The notes beneath the pieces were generated by a model. It was given only the letters and a program-made list of their open reading frames with translations. It was not told the origin of the DNA and searched no databases. From Clusia tigrina (Eukaryota > Arthropoda > Insecta > Diptera > Clusiidae), in NCBI GenBank assembly GCA_920105625.2, contig OV050032.1, forward strand, positions 129,253,829 to 129,317,828: a stretch of DNA of 64,000 bases, in the 5' to 3' direction. The stretch's first letter is position 1. The number at the start of each line of letters is the position of its first letter. Below are positions 28,260-39,596 of this stretch, piece after piece. Both the position numbers and the translations under genes were made by a program.

Positions 28260-28958
28260 TTCAATTTAGCCTCAAAGAACTAACGGGTTTCATAGAAATA
28301 AATAAATATGGAAACACCCTTCCATACATAGATATCTCATCCCCATATGGTATACCACTTCGTTTTCTAATAGACACAGGTGCATCTAGTTCATTCATCA
28401 ACTCTCAATACATACCTGAACACGAACAACAACAATGCGAAGAAGTTACTATATACACGGTCTTTCAAAAATATAAACTTAATAAATTTTTCTTGGAATT
28501 CAACCAGACTGGTTCATTTAAATTTCTTCTCTTTAAATTCCACAATTCTTTCGATGGACTCCTAGGGTTAGATACACTAACAATATTAAAAGCAAAAATT
28601 GACCTTGACAAGAACATCCTAATAACAGACAATTCTAAAAATGAAATAAAATTAAAACCTAACTTTACCTCTGTACATATAACAATCCCTGCTCCAACAA
28701 AAACATTTGCAAAGCTAACAGTTGATACACTAAATGGAAGCATATTCATACCTGCTTCTGAATTAAACCCTGAACTTTGGGTCACAGAAGGACTTTACGA
28801 AGCCATAAATTGGTACAGTACAATAGAAATGATAAACCATTCAAATAATGACATGACACTATTACTAGAACAACCACTAAAATCCGTACTATACGACAAT
28901 AAAAACTTCCTCGAAATAAACAACTTCAATATAGAAAATTCCGAAGATTCATCAACCG
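28259..28958 (+). pseudogene. pol: Element E pol: protease region
   Basis: Start of pol with the retropepsin motif FLIDTGASSSFIN (DTG active site, about 28363-28401) and FDGLLGLDTL as the second flap-side motif. The frame is open from the gag overlap to 28958, where the non-autonomous LTR element is inserted after NSEDSST. It resumes after that element's target duplication at 33312. Confidence 0.85.
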
Positions 28959-29941
28959 TGTTACCTCACCACTTGAATGATGCAGTGTGGTGGCCACGGC
29001 TAGCTCACCGCAATGGTCGTGGTCCTTAACCCGCCACACTGCATCGGGTGGGACAACACTACAAAAAAAATTTCAACTCACCATGTTTTCCAACATCCTC
29101 CTCTACGTCGACAAGCGAGCCCGCCCCATATAGACCGCCTTAGCCTAACATTTTTAACGAATAACTAAACATACTACTTAAATAAATAACATATACATAT
29201 ACGCGTATAATGGTTAAATATTTGCTTAATAACTAGTTACTTAACTCTAAGGGGCGGGCGGCAGCCTCCTTTTTCCTTCCCGACCTCTGCTACACGACCT
29301 TTCAATATGAGCGAGCTCAATTCGAAAAAGCAACTTAATTACGATTATAACTCATGGAGCATATAATTTATACCACAAATAATAATTCTGTGCAATTTGC
29401 GTGGCGAATTATAACACAAAGAAACGAGATTATTCGAGGTCAACGAAATTTGGCCAACACTGACCGTGCCACTAATACAGAGGACGTCCACGTTCTACTC
29501 TGCTTTGAATCTTTATTTTTGAAAATAACTTTTACTTCATTTATTATAAGAATAGAAACACTATTTTTACACTATTGTAGTTATGCTGCGACAATTTTTA
29601 TATTGATTGAACTAAAATACGCTACTAACAAACAATCACCGGACCTCGGACGAGACGACCCTTTTTTGCCAAAACCACCGACACGAACTAAAAAACATCC
29701 AATCTTCATTTTCCTCGGCCTCTTCCGCTATTCCATCAGTGACCGCTCCAGCGGTCGAGGCGGTCAGTCACCTTTTTTTAAAAATTTCTACCATTCTGAG
29801 GCAGCGCCATCTGTACCTCAGAATCTGGTAGGTTTCAGCCCGGCCGCATTCACCAGCAAAGCGGACAAGTGGAAGGAACAAAAGAAGGAGGGGAGCAAAA
29901 CAACCCTACACACGGTGGACGCCAAAACAACGATCGCAACA
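28959..29941 (-). repeat. 3' LTR of the non-autonomous element
   Basis: 983 bp, TG...CA ends in either orientation. A long apparent ORF inside it (from 29354) is shared with the other LTR and is most likely incidental. Confidence 0.88.
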
Positions 29942-30618
29942 AAACACACGGGTTGCCAGGAGCACTATAAACTCCGCCGGAACACGGATGGAAGCGTCGA
30001 TCAGCACTTAATGCTCTACCCTGAGCTAGCCGGGCAACTATACCTACATAAACCTAAACATATAAACTAATAATACTTCCTTTACAGAACCACCACACTG
30101 AGGAAGATTACGGATCCCAACACCTAATTGCACGGTAATTATTCACAACACAAAATTTCCTAATCTAACTCTATACTTATTTTGTCTTCCCAGCCATTCG
30201 ACTCGAAGAATCACCTTCACCACTCTACTCACTAATAAACGCTAACCTACACACCTATACTCTATCGTATAAACAGGAACATTTTTATTTATTTTACCTT
30301 AAAAAAAACACATAGTAATCAATTCTAATTTCAGATTTTTAACTCAGATTACCTCTAGACCAACGAAGCTGATTTTGGAAGTAAGTTCTTTTATATGTAT
30401 TATATAATCCATAATTCCCTATGATTAACTTTCCTCCACCTCCTTACTAACTATTGCTACTTCACGTACCACAGTCGCCAACGTGAGCTACGCCCACAAC
30501 CCCGAGATTAAGAGTCGCGTGCTCTTACCGGTTTAGATTCTTAGCATTGAATAATCCCAACATCTCCCCACGCAAATTTTCCAGTAGGTACTAGAAGTGC
30601 CACAAGGCCTTCACCAAT

Positions 30619-31608
30619 TTAACCTATGGTTTTAACCCTTTCTAACCACTTCCCCCTATCGAACACAAGATTCTGCAACCCAAAAACGCGATCTACTGCT
30701 CCTCGCAATTTCTTAATAATTCGAATATAATTTAAGTTTTTGCCAGTACAATTGCTTCTGTCGAAGTATGTCGGCTGATCTGTAAGTAGTACAGTTGGAC
30801 AAACAGTTGCAATCAATTTAGGTTCATTCACTATATTCACATCATTTCTATATGATGCCCCTTCTGAATGTTTTGTCTTTGATCCATTCGATGGTATACT
30901 GCTTTTATCTCCTGCAACAGCACCATTACTGTCTGAAACTAAAGATAAAGATCTACCAGCAGATTTTATGGAGTCACTTTGACTAGTGGTTTCTGTACTC
31001 TGTTCACTATGGTCACTAAGGCTCATATTTTGTGAGAGGGGAGCTCCTACTAAATCGTTAACAAACATATCTATTGAGTCCAAAGAAGATAAATTTTCGC
31101 AACTATTTCTTAATTTTGCGTTACACGCTTCAGACATAATACTACCATCAACAGAATTATCGTCTAACAATATCTCAAAAATATCTTGATCTATTGAGGC
31201 CAAGTCCTCATCGTCCTGACTTGTTGGTATATTGTCCAAAACTTCCTCTTCACAACTTAAATTATAAATGGTAGTACTTTCCTCTTCAAAACTAACATGT
31301 GAGTTGCCACTTCCCCTAACTTCTTCCCAGTTTTCAACTACTTTATTTTGGGGCTCCTTATCCAACTCTGCAGCTGCTAGGCTACCTTCCTGCGCCGGTG
31401 ATTGCTGCATGGGTCTCATTGCATCACTAATGAGCTTCATCAGCTCTAAATGGTTCGCACGGACCGTTTCCCTTATCTTTCCAAACTCCACCTTCATCGC
31501 CGCCCGATAACTATTTTCACTCTCTAATATCAATAAGTTCACGGCTGACCGATATTGACTTGGTAGTGCTGATGGCCTAGCGCCGTATTCCCCGTATTCC
31601 GCTGACAT
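30619..31608 (-). CDS. Unrecognised 329-codon ORF of the non-autonomous LTR element
   Basis: The only substantial ORF between the two LTRs, reading away from the primer-binding site, as gag would. The ATG at 31608 (MSAEYGEYGARPS) follows a ~720-nt leader. Residues ~20-70 are a likely coiled coil (MKVEFGKIRETVRANHLELM). The middle is acidic and Ser-rich (about residues 80-230, with many D/E/S). The end is basic (LNYIRIIKKLRGAVDRVFGL). No zinc knuckle or enzymatic motif is present. It could be the N-terminal part of a gag whose capsid and pol were lost, or a separate protein. The intact frame in a young element suggests it has been kept. Confidence 0.7.
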   Translation of the reverse strand: MSAEYGEYGARPSALPSQYRSAVNLLILESENSYRAAMKVEFGKIRETVRANHLELMKLISDAMRPMQQSPAQEGSLAAAELDKEPQNKVVENWEEVRGSGNSHVSFEEESTTIYNLSCEEEVLDNIPTSQDDEDLASIDQDIFEILLDDNSVDGSIMSEACNAKLRNSCENLSSLDSIDMFVNDLVGAPLSQNMSLSDHSEQSTETTSQSDSIKSAGRSLSLVSDSNGAVAGDKSSIPSNGSKTKHSEGASYRNDVNIVNEPKLIATVCPTVLLTDQPTYFDRSNCTGKNLNYIRIIKKLRGAVDRVFGLQNLVFDRGKWLERVKTIG

Positions 31609-32313
31609 GTTTACTTTAAAAAAAACCAACTAGCTTCTAACAACAAAAAAATAACATAATACCTATAACTATGCCTGGAGATCTACCAATGCCACCCTAT
31701 ACCCCAAGAGAATAATACATATTTATATAAAAATTTCTGAAAATTACTAGCCTGTACAACCAAATATAAACAAAAACTGTAAACTTTTAAGTTATGCTTA
31801 AGGCCCATGATGCCATAGCTATATTCAAAATTAGCTTTAAATTTTAATTTTAAGTTAATATTTAATAATAACAATAATATATAAAAATTTATCCATATAA
31901 ATATAGCCAAACTAAATATATTCCAATCTTAATATTTATTAACAAAAAAAACTATAATATTTTTTTAATACAAATTAATGTTCAAATGGGTGGGGCTCCC
32001 TTGTTCTCAATCTGTTGGAGGACTGTTTCTTTTACCAGGCGAGTTGTCATTTTTTTATTAAAATTTTCCTTCACATCTACTGAGACTCCGCCTCTCAACC
32101 ATCTCATCAGTGCTACGATGATCTGTTCAACAGACCACGGCCACTATGAGCTAGCTGGCTTCATCTCACATTTAGCCTCCCCCTCTTGTCGCTGCAGTTG
32201 GCGTTACGCATTGGCACGTCAAGTCAGCGGCAAGAGTGGAGCACATTAACTACACAACAAAATACTTCACTACATACAACGTTAAAAGGAAAATTTCAAT
32301 TTAATTATTTTAA

Positions 32314-32324
32314 TTTGGGCGCCA
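32314..32324 (-). promoter_or_regulatory. Primer-binding site, tRNA-Lys type
   Basis: On the minus strand TGGCGCCCAAA begins 4 nt after the 5' LTR (LTR edge at 32329). TGGCGCCC is the start of the tRNA-Lys primer sites used by several retroviruses and by gypsy-group elements. Confidence 0.75.
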
Positions 32325-32328
32325 TTAA

Positions 32329-33311
32329 TGTTATCTCACCACTTGAATGATGCAGTGTGGTGGCCACGGCTAGCTCACCGCAATGGTCGTGGTCCTTAAC
32401 CCGCCACACTGCATCGGGTGGGACAACACTACAAAAAAAATTTCAACTCACCATGTTTTCCAACATCCTCCTCTACGTCGACAAGCGAGCCCGCCCCATA
32501 TAGACCGCCTTAGCCTAACATTTTTAACGAATAACTAAACATACTACTTAAATAAATAACATATACATATACGCGTATAATGGTTAAATATTTGCTTAAT
32601 AACTAGTTACTTAACTCTAAGGGGCGGGCGGCAGCCTCCTTTTTCCTTCCCGACCTCTGCTACACGACCTTTCAATATGAGCGAGCTCAATTCGAAAAAG
32701 CAACTTAATTACGATTATAACTCATGGAGCATATAATTTATACCACAAATAATAATTCTGTGCAATTTGCGTGGCGAATTATAACACAAAGAAACGAGAT
32801 TATTCGAGGTCAACGAAATTTGGCCAACACTGACCGTGCCACTAATACAGAGGACGTCCACGTTCTACTCTGCTTTGAATCTTTATTTTTGAAAATAACT
32901 TTTACTTCATTTATTATAAGAATAGAAACACTATTTTTACACTATTGTAGTTATGCTGCGACAATTTTTATATTGATTGAACTAAAATACGCTACTAACA
33001 AACAATCACCGGACCTCGGACGAGACGACCCTTTTTTGCCAAAACCACCGACACGAACTAAAAAACATCCAATCTTCATTTTCCTCGGCCTCTTCCGCTA
33101 TTCCATCAGTGACCGCTCCAGCGGTCGAGGCGGTCAGTCACCTTTTTTTAAAAATTTCTACCATTCTGAGGCAGCGCCATCTGTACCTCAGAATCTGGTA
33201 GGTTTCAGCCTGGCCGCATTCACCAGCAAAGCGGACAAGTGGAAGGAACAAAAGAAGGAGGGGAGCAAAACAACCCTACACACGGTGGACGCCAAAACAA
33301 CGATCGCAACA
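32329..33311 (-). repeat. 5' LTR of the non-autonomous element
   Basis: 983 bp, nearly identical to 28959-29941. It is followed on the plus strand by ACCG and the resumed pol frame of element E. Confidence 0.9.
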
Positions 33312-34832
33312 ACCGACATAAGAAACCTAATAAGATGCGATCAACTTGATCAAGAAGAACGCACAAAACTTACTAAACTATGTAAAAATTATGAATACAT
33401 TTTTTTCAAAGATGGCCAAAAGCTAACATTTACAAACGCCGTTAAACATCAAATACCCACGACAGACGACATACCAATTCACACCAAATCATATAGATAT
33501 CCTTTCATCCATAAAGCAGAAGTCCAAAGTCAAATAGCGGACATGCTTAAACAGCATAGCTACTCACCATGGAGCGCACCTGTGTGGAATATTCCAAAAA
33601 AACTAGACGCCAGCGGCAAACAAAAATGACTATCGTAAAATCAACGAAAAAACAATCTCTGACCGATACCCACTTAAAAATATTTACGAAATTTTAGATA
33701 AATTGGGGAAATGCGTATATTCTACGACACTTCTCGCTAGCGGATTCCATCAAATAGAGATGAATCCTAAGCATATTTTAAAAACAGCATTCACTGTACA
33801 AGGGGCACATTTTGAATATGTCAGAATGTCCTTCGGTCTCAAAAGTGCCCCATCAAGCTTTCAAAGGGTAATGGACAACGTTTTAAAAGATCTAATCAGA
33901 AAAATTTGCCTAGTATATCTGGATGATATTATCATCTTTTCCACATCCTTACAAGAACATTTAGGGAGCATAGAACTTGTGTTTCAAAAATTACGTGAAT
34001 CCAATTTCAAGATACAGATCGATAAATCAGAGTTCATGAAAAAATAAATAGTCTTCCTAGGCCACATCATTACTCCAGAAGGAGTTAAACCCAATCCATC
34101 TAAAATACACGCAATAACAAACTTCCCACTCCTTAAAAAAAGAAAAAAAATTAAGTCATTCATAGGTCTTGTAAGATCTTTCTAAAGTGACCAGACCTCT
34201 AACCAAATGTCGTAAAAAATACCAAAAAATAACATTAAAGAAAGAATATATTAAAGCGTTTGAAACATGTAGAAATATCCTATTGAACGACCCCATTTGA
34301 CAATACCCTGACTTTTCTAAACAGTCTATACTAACTACAGACGCAAGCAACTATGCACTCGGAGCCGTATTATCGCAAGGCAAGATAGGAAGCCACAAGT
34401 CTATATGCTTCGCCAGCCGCACTCTTAATAAACATGAAACAAACTATTCCACTATAGAAAAAGAACTCTTAGCGATAATATGGGCCACAAAATACTTCCG
34501 CCCATATCTATTCGGAAGAAAATTCCAAATAGTAGCCGACCATAGACCACTAACATGGATTATGAGTTTAAAAGAACCCAATTATTAACTCGGCTTGAAT
34601 AATATGATTACGAAATCTTATACAAGAAAGGCAAATGCAACACAAACGCCGACGCACTAAGCTGTATTAAAATTAGCAATCCCACTGAAGTCGAAAATTT
34701 TGAACTAAACATTAACGACGAAACAACTGCTCCTACCATTTGAACGATGGGAATGCCTATCTCAGATAGACCTTTAAACGATTTCAATTTACAGTTCATT
34801 TTAGAACAAAGTGACAAAGGATCACCATTAAC
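33312..34832 (+). pseudogene. pol: Element E pol: reverse transcriptase and RNase H
   Basis: Remnants in order: the RT fingers (HQIPTTDDIPIHTKSYRYP, up to 33629), a stop, then the RT palm (33703-34047) with [15 protein letters not shown] and [11 protein letters not shown], followed by another stop after EFMKK. RNase H follows at about 34320-34590 with [32 protein letters not shown] and DHRPLTWIM. There are several stops and short gaps. Copia is inserted at 34833, just past RNase H. The wording matches errantivirus pol. Confidence 0.88.
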
Positions 34833-34978
34833 TGTTGAGAAAGAACGCAGAGTCTTGGAATTCACGTGTGCTTTATTCAACGGCTTAGAAGCGAGAGAGA
34901 TAATATATGTGGATAATGAAAGTAGGAAGTTAAGAATAAAGTAAATTACATAGGGTTGCCAGAGTTATATTTCTAACA
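34833..34978 (-). repeat. Copia 3' LTR
   Basis: 146 bp, begins TGTTGAGAAAG and ends TTCTAACA on the plus strand. The adjacent purine run on the minus strand (34979-34987, AAGTGAGGG) is the likely polypurine tract. Confidence 0.92.
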
Positions 34979-35067
34979 CCCTCACTTATTGGAATAATTA
35001 ATTATACAAAATAACAATTCATTTTTCAAGGAACAAATTTTTTACGAAAAGTGTAAATTACATATGT

Positions 35068-36348
35068 CTAATTATTTTTCATTAATTTTTCAATACAATT
35101 TTTGATGCCCATTCCTTTGGCACAATTTAATATTTTGTTGCTAGATACTGCTTTGGTTAGGCAATCAGCTACCATTTGTTCAGTTGGGACATAGTAAACT
35201 TCAAACATCCCAGCATTGATGTAGTCGCGTATAAAGTGGTGACGCACGTCAATGTGCTTTGACCTTGCATGGAAAGAATCTGTTTGAGCCAAAGCTAGCG
35301 CTGATTGATTATCGCTGGCAATTTTGATAGGCCTCCGGTCAACCGACGCCTCCAATTCTTTGCCGAATTGTTGTAGCCAGATTGCTTCCTGCACAGCCGA
35401 CGACATCGCCATATACTCCGCCTCGGTACTCGACAGCGCAACGGTTGGTTGTCTTTTGCTGCCCCAGGATATTGCTCCACCACATAGCGTAAAGACATAT
35501 CCAGTACAAGAGCGCCTCTTATCGATGTCGGACGCCCAGTCCGCGTCCGAGTAACCCACGAGACCTTCAGAGCCGCTATAAAAAAGTTTATAATTAACAG
35601 TGCCATTTAGATACCTGAAAATTCGTTTAACAGCGGCCCAGTGGGGTTTTCCATGCTTTGCGTTGAACCGACTAACATTGTTAACTGCAAATGCAATGTC
35701 AGGCCGCGAGCCCTGTGCTAGATATAACAGACTCCCTATGGCCTCCTGGTACGGTACGCTTACCAATTCCTCGTCGCAGTCGTTCAGCGATAACTTTTGG
35801 TTAATATCACTTGGCGTCGATATCGGCTTCGAATTTTCCATGCCGAATCGTTTCAGTATTTCGTGAGCGTATTTTTGCTGATCCAAGTAAACTCCTGCTG
35901 CACTATAAGTAATACTGAAACCAACACAAGTTTTCGCCACACCCATGTACTTCATCTTGAATGTTGTGGTAAGTTGACGCACAAATTCATCACGAACTGC
36001 AGGGTCATCCCAAAAAACGAGTATGTCGTCAACATATATGGCAACGATTAGTTTTGCGTCGTGTCTGAAGTAAACGCAGGGATCTGTTTTGGATTTCATC
36101 AAACCGAAATCTCGCAATGTTTTATCTAACAATAGGTTCCACTGTCTGCCACTTTGCTTTAGCCCGTAGATAGCTTTGCGTAATTTGCAAATTTTTCCGC
36201 TGTTTTCACCCCAGCCATCGGGCAGCTCTATAAAAATTTGTTCCGTCAAGTCGCTTTGTATGTATGCGGTGACAGCGTCTAACTGATCAATTTTGAGCCC
36301 CAGTTTGACGGATAGAGCGATCAAATAGCGTATCGACGTGTAGCGCAC
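35068..36348 (-). pseudogene. pol: Copia pol: reverse transcriptase and RNase H
   Basis: 426 open codons. RT blocks: [31 protein letters not shown], and the catalytic [11 protein letters not shown] (YVDD). Next comes the copia-specific link ([17 protein letters not shown]), then RNase H with [25 protein letters not shown] and DNQSALALA, ending HHFIRDYI plus a short tail. All catalytic residues of both domains are present here. The frame upstream is continuous with the integrase piece, apart from TAA at 36541-36543 and TAG at about 36769-36771. Confidence 0.92.
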
Positions 36349-37428
36349 TACAGGGGAGAAGGTTTCGGTGTAGTCTATCCCGAATTGCTGGGAACAATCT
36401 TTGGCAACAAGGCGAGCTTTATAGCGAATAACGTTACCTTTTTCGTCGCGTTTTGTGCGAAAAACCCACTTTGATTTAATCGCCTTTCGATTAACAGGCA
36501 GATTGCATATAGCCCATGTTTGATTTTCGGCGTGAGAGCTTTACTCGCATTGCATAGCGGACTTCCAGCTTTCGCCGTCGGCGTTAGACAAAGCTTCGTG
36601 TACAGTGAGTGGATCGTCACACGTGTCTCTTGTTGCTGCGAAATGCGTAACATAACCCTGACTGCCGAAGTCGCGCGGAACAGCAGGCCTCGTTGATTTT
36701 CGCAATGATTCTGGTATCGATATTTCAATGTCTGGAACGAACGTATCGTCTGTAGCATCGTCGAAAGTCTATTCGCTTGCGTCTTCATCAAAGTCTTCGC
36801 TCTTTACAACTTTGTGTTTTTCTTCCAATGCCCTCACTGAAGGTGAATCGTCTTCCACATCGACTGGAACAAATGAAACGATTCTGGGCTCGGTTTCCAT
36901 GAAGACTACATCGCGGCTCGTTGTAATTTTCTTCGTTTGTGGATTAATACAACGGTACCCTTTTGTCAAGTCGCTATACCCAACAAACCTCAGCTTCTGC
37001 GCCTTTGGATCCCATTTGTGTCTGCGTTGTTTAGGTATGTGAACCATCACGGGAGATCCAAAAATTCGTATTCCATTTAAATCGACGTCACGACCTGTCC
37101 ACAGCTTTTCCGGAATTTGCCCATTTAATGCTGAACTAGGTGAACGGTTTATAATATATACCGCCGTATTTACCGCCTCTCCCCAATACGATTTAGATAA
37201 GTCAGCATCAAATAACATGCATTTGGCACGTTCTACAATCGTACGGTTGTATCGTTCGGCGACTCCGTTTTGCTGAGTGTAAGCAGCTGATTTTTGGTGT
37301 AATATGCCGAACGAACGACAGAGCGAATCAAACTGCTCGCCGACAAATTCGGTCCCGTTGTCCGTGCGTATTACTTTAATGCTTTTATCGCACTGTTTTT
37401 CGGCATACCGCTTAAAGCTTTGAAGCAA
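36349..37428 (-). pseudogene. pol: Copia pol: integrase core and linker, with two nonsense codons
   Basis: Integrase core with TDNGTEFVGEQF (second Asp) and the Glu region QNGVAERYNRTIVERAK, followed by GRDVDLNGIRIFGSPV and an acidic linker. The frame meets a stop at 36769-36771 after DEDASE and another at 36541-36543. Both are in the same frame as RT, so single nonsense changes suffice to explain them. The piece 36769-37428 overlaps the upstream gag-protease ORF by 58 nt in another frame. Confidence 0.88.
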
Positions 37429-38933
37429 TCGGCAACTTCGGATTTCTGTTTTATTAAATAGAGAAAAACTTTCCGGGAATAGTCATCCACAAAGGAGAGG
37501 AAATATCGCGAGCCTCCTAAAGAGGTTGTCTCCATTGGACCACATAGATCTGCATGGATAAGCTGAAGCAATTTATTAGCCCGTGTTCCAACGCGTTTAA
37601 AGGGAGCCCGTGATAGCTTGCCTTTGTGACAGGCCTCGCATTTGGCTAATATGCTTGCATCTCCATTAAAGTCGACTACATTACCCTTTTTTAAAATATT
37701 TAAGTCATTATAGTTCAAGTGGCCAAGGCGACGATGCCACGTCATCACGTCCACTTTTGCATTGGCGAGCAAGCACGAAACCGATTCTACGCGAAACTTT
37801 AACACGCCGGCGGAACCGTCAGCTTCGGCGACAAGCTCGTTACTTCGATCGAATATTTGACATTGGCCTTTGTTAAAAACAACTTTATTCCCGTTTTCAA
37901 GTAATTGTGAAACTGATAGCAAATTAGAGGTTAGTTGAGGAACAAACAACACTTCTTTCATTTCGATTTCAGTATGTCCCAAGGAAAACTTGACATTGCC
38001 GATGCCTTCAACAGTCATTCTTTCGTTATTTGCAGCTATGATTTCATGAACAGGGGACACGCTTAGACAATTAAATTTGTTTTTATAGGGTGTCATGTGT
38101 TTGGATGCACCACTGTCGATGTACCACTCATTTTGATCTTGCTCGTTTTTATACGACACGTAAGCACTAAAGGCTACCTTCCGACCATTGGTATTGCTTA
38201 AATTTTGGCGAATTTTTTTATGCTCATTGCAATCTTTACTAAAATGGCCTTTTCGTCCACAATTATAGCACTTTAAATTTTGTTTGTTAAGTTTAGGGTA
38301 TTTTTTCTTCACACTTAAAAATGCACTTACACCGTTTGCTGTTTTTTCATAGTCTCCATCTAGCAGCTTCATTTTAATGTTTTCACCGGTAATTTTTGTT
38401 CCACTACTTTCTATGCCCATTATGAACGGCTTAAAGTCATCGCTTAACCCCGCAAGCATTATGGCACCTAACCATTCGTCGCTTATATCGAAACCGATAC
38501 CCGAGAGCTTATTCGCGGTATTGACGAGCTGATTAACATAAATGGCCATTGATTCACAATTTTCAAGGCGCGCCGTGATCAGTTTTCGCAATAGACCGAT
38601 TTTTCGCTTGAGTCCAGAATCTTCGTATAGATGTTGAAGGGTTTGCCAAATGTTGGCCGCAGTTTTCTGATTTTGTATATGAACGTATATTGATTCATTC
38701 ACGGACAAGATAATTTTAGCACGCGCTCTACGCAACTTCTTCTCATCGGTTTCTTTCACAGGATCCGTAATGCAATTATGTAGATCGCTCAGTTCCAATA
38801 TACTTTCCATGGCAAACTTCCACGTGTGGAAATTTTCACTACCGCGAAGTTTTTCTATCGCGTGCGTGTCCGAACCGGCCATCTTGTTTAATTTATTTAC
38901 AACGAATGTATTTATTAAACACGCTACTTGCAC
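37371..38933 (-). CDS. gag: Copia gag, protease and integrase start
   Basis: A 520-codon frame; the likely ATG is the one giving MAGSDTHAIEKLRGSENFHTW (about 38882). Gag has the copia capsid fold signature (FHTWKFAMESIL, LQHLYEDSGLKRKIGLLRKL) and one zinc knuckle, CYNCGRKGHFSKDC (about 38230-38271). Protease follows with WYIDSGASKHMTP (DSG active site), then the integrase zinc region (WHRRLGHLNY ... CEACHKGKLSRAPF) and the first catalytic Asp (LIHADLCGPM). A frame change near 37425 moves the rest of integrase to another frame. Confidence 0.9.
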   Translation of the reverse strand: MQVACLINTFVVNKLNKMAGSDTHAIEKLRGSENFHTWKFAMESILELSDLHNCITDPVKETDEKKLRRARAKIILSVNESIYVHIQNQKTAANIWQTLQHLYEDSGLKRKIGLLRKLITARLENCESMAIYVNQLVNTANKLSGIGFDISDEWLGAIMLAGLSDDFKPFIMGIESSGTKITGENIKMKLLDGDYEKTANGVSAFLSVKKKYPKLNKQNLKCYNCGRKGHFSKDCNEHKKIRQNLSNTNGRKVAFSAYVSYKNEQDQNEWYIDSGASKHMTPYKNKFNCLSVSPVHEIIAANNERMTVEGIGNVKFSLGHTEIEMKEVLFVPQLTSNLLSVSQLLENGNKVVFNKGQCQIFDRSNELVAEADGSAGVLKFRVESVSCLLANAKVDVMTWHRRLGHLNYNDLNILKKGNVVDFNGDASILAKCEACHKGKLSRAPFKRVGTRANKLLQLIHADLCGPMETTSLGGSRYFLSFVDDYSRKVFLYLIKQKSEVADCFKALSGMPKNSAIKALK

Positions 38934-39037
38934 AAACTTCTCGATTTTAATAAAATAAGCAACATATGCTTTTATTTAAACGGCTTAACCACGACACGTA
39001 TCAAATCAGATTTGGCTACTTGCAGACGCGGTGTTGT

Positions 39038-39051
39038 CTGGGCCCATAACC
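39038..39051 (-). promoter_or_regulatory. Copia primer-binding site (initiator tRNA-Met half)
   Basis: Plus-strand CTGGGCCCATAACC equals the anticodon stem-loop part of eukaryotic initiator tRNA-Met. Its complement, GGTTATGGGCCCAG, begins directly at the 5' LTR on the minus strand. Drosophila copia is known to prime from this internal tRNA half. Confidence 0.88.
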
Positions 39052-39197
39052 TGTTGAGAAAGAACGCAGAGTCTTGGAATTCACGTGTGCTTTATTCAAC
39101 GGCTTAGAAGCGAGAGAGATAATATATGTGGATAATGAAAGTAGGAAGTTAAGAATAAAGTAAATTACATAGGGTTGCCAGAGTTATATTTCTAACA
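39052..39197 (-). repeat. Copia 5' LTR
   Basis: 146 bp, apparently identical to 34833-34978, followed by TTAAC (39198-39202). Confidence 0.93.
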
Positions 39198-39596
39198 TTA
39201 ACAATGGAAACTATATTTAAAAACCATCAAAGGAGAACAATACGAAGAAATACTTTCATTGAAAATACAATGGTCGACATCTTAAAAAATTTCGTTGCTC
39301 CAAATAAACTAAAGCCATACATACAACTGACAACATTTCCCATATTGTACAGTCAACCTTTTCAAAATACTTCTCTGAGAGTAAAATATTTCGCCAATAC
39401 GATGTATGGATATACTAAAAGACATATGAATTGAAGACGAACAAGAACACGAAATCTATATCTATCACGCACGTTCCAACTATAGGGGAATTCATAAAAT
39501 TCTACTCCACCTAAAACGCAAATTCTATTTCCCAAACATGAAACACAAAATAACCAAATTTATAAACGCTTGCGAAAAATGTGAACTCATGAAATA

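Larger units (their letters stand above)
26915..28283 (+). pseudogene. gag: Element E gag, frameshifted and interrupted by a SINE
   Basis: Gag of an errantivirus-like element. The ATG at 26915 starts a basic N-terminus. The frame changes near 27165, is broken by the SINE at 27271-27483, resumes at 27484 with IIGQANEALNSHL and runs through a helical capsid-like region (YTDKRDESTLIRELHNIKQY). It changes frame again near 27870 to an N/Q/P/Y-rich tail ending at 28283. No CCHC knuckle is visible; an N/Q-rich tail without a zinc knuckle is usual for errantivirus gag. Confidence 0.8.
28959..33311 (-). mobile_element. Non-autonomous LTR element (tRNA-Lys type PBS) with one novel ORF
   Basis: Two 983-bp direct repeats (28959-29941 and 32329-33311) flank 2387 bp. 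The target duplication ACCG is at 28955-28958 and 33312-33315. I saw only two base differences between the repeats (TTACCTC/TTATCTC at the start; CAGCCCGG/CAGCCTGG about 890 bp in), so the insertion is young. Read on the minus strand, the right-hand LTR ends ATAACA and is followed after 4 nt by TGGCGCCCAAA, a tRNA-Lys type primer site, which sets the orientation. No protease, RT or integrase is present. LTR length and PBS recall Osvaldo-like gypsy elements, but family is not proven. The junction beside 29942 lacks a clear polypurine tract. Confidence 0.88.
34833..39197 (-). mobile_element. Copia-family LTR retrotransposon, full length, inactive
   Basis: Two 146-bp LTRs (34833-34978 and 39052-39197), which look identical, flanked by the 5-bp duplication TTAAC (34828-34832 and 39198-39202). 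On the minus strand the gag-pol order is gag, protease, integrase, RT, RNase H (Ty1/copia order). The primer-binding site at 39038-39051 matches the anticodon part of initiator tRNA-Met. One frame change and two nonsense codons break the polyprotein, although the LTRs indicate recent insertion. Confidence 0.95.

Noticed and set aside
29354..30070. 238-codon plus-strand ORF, repeated from 32724
   Set aside because: Lies mostly in the LTR of the non-autonomous element and is therefore duplicated; it reads against the primer-site orientation and has no family resemblance.
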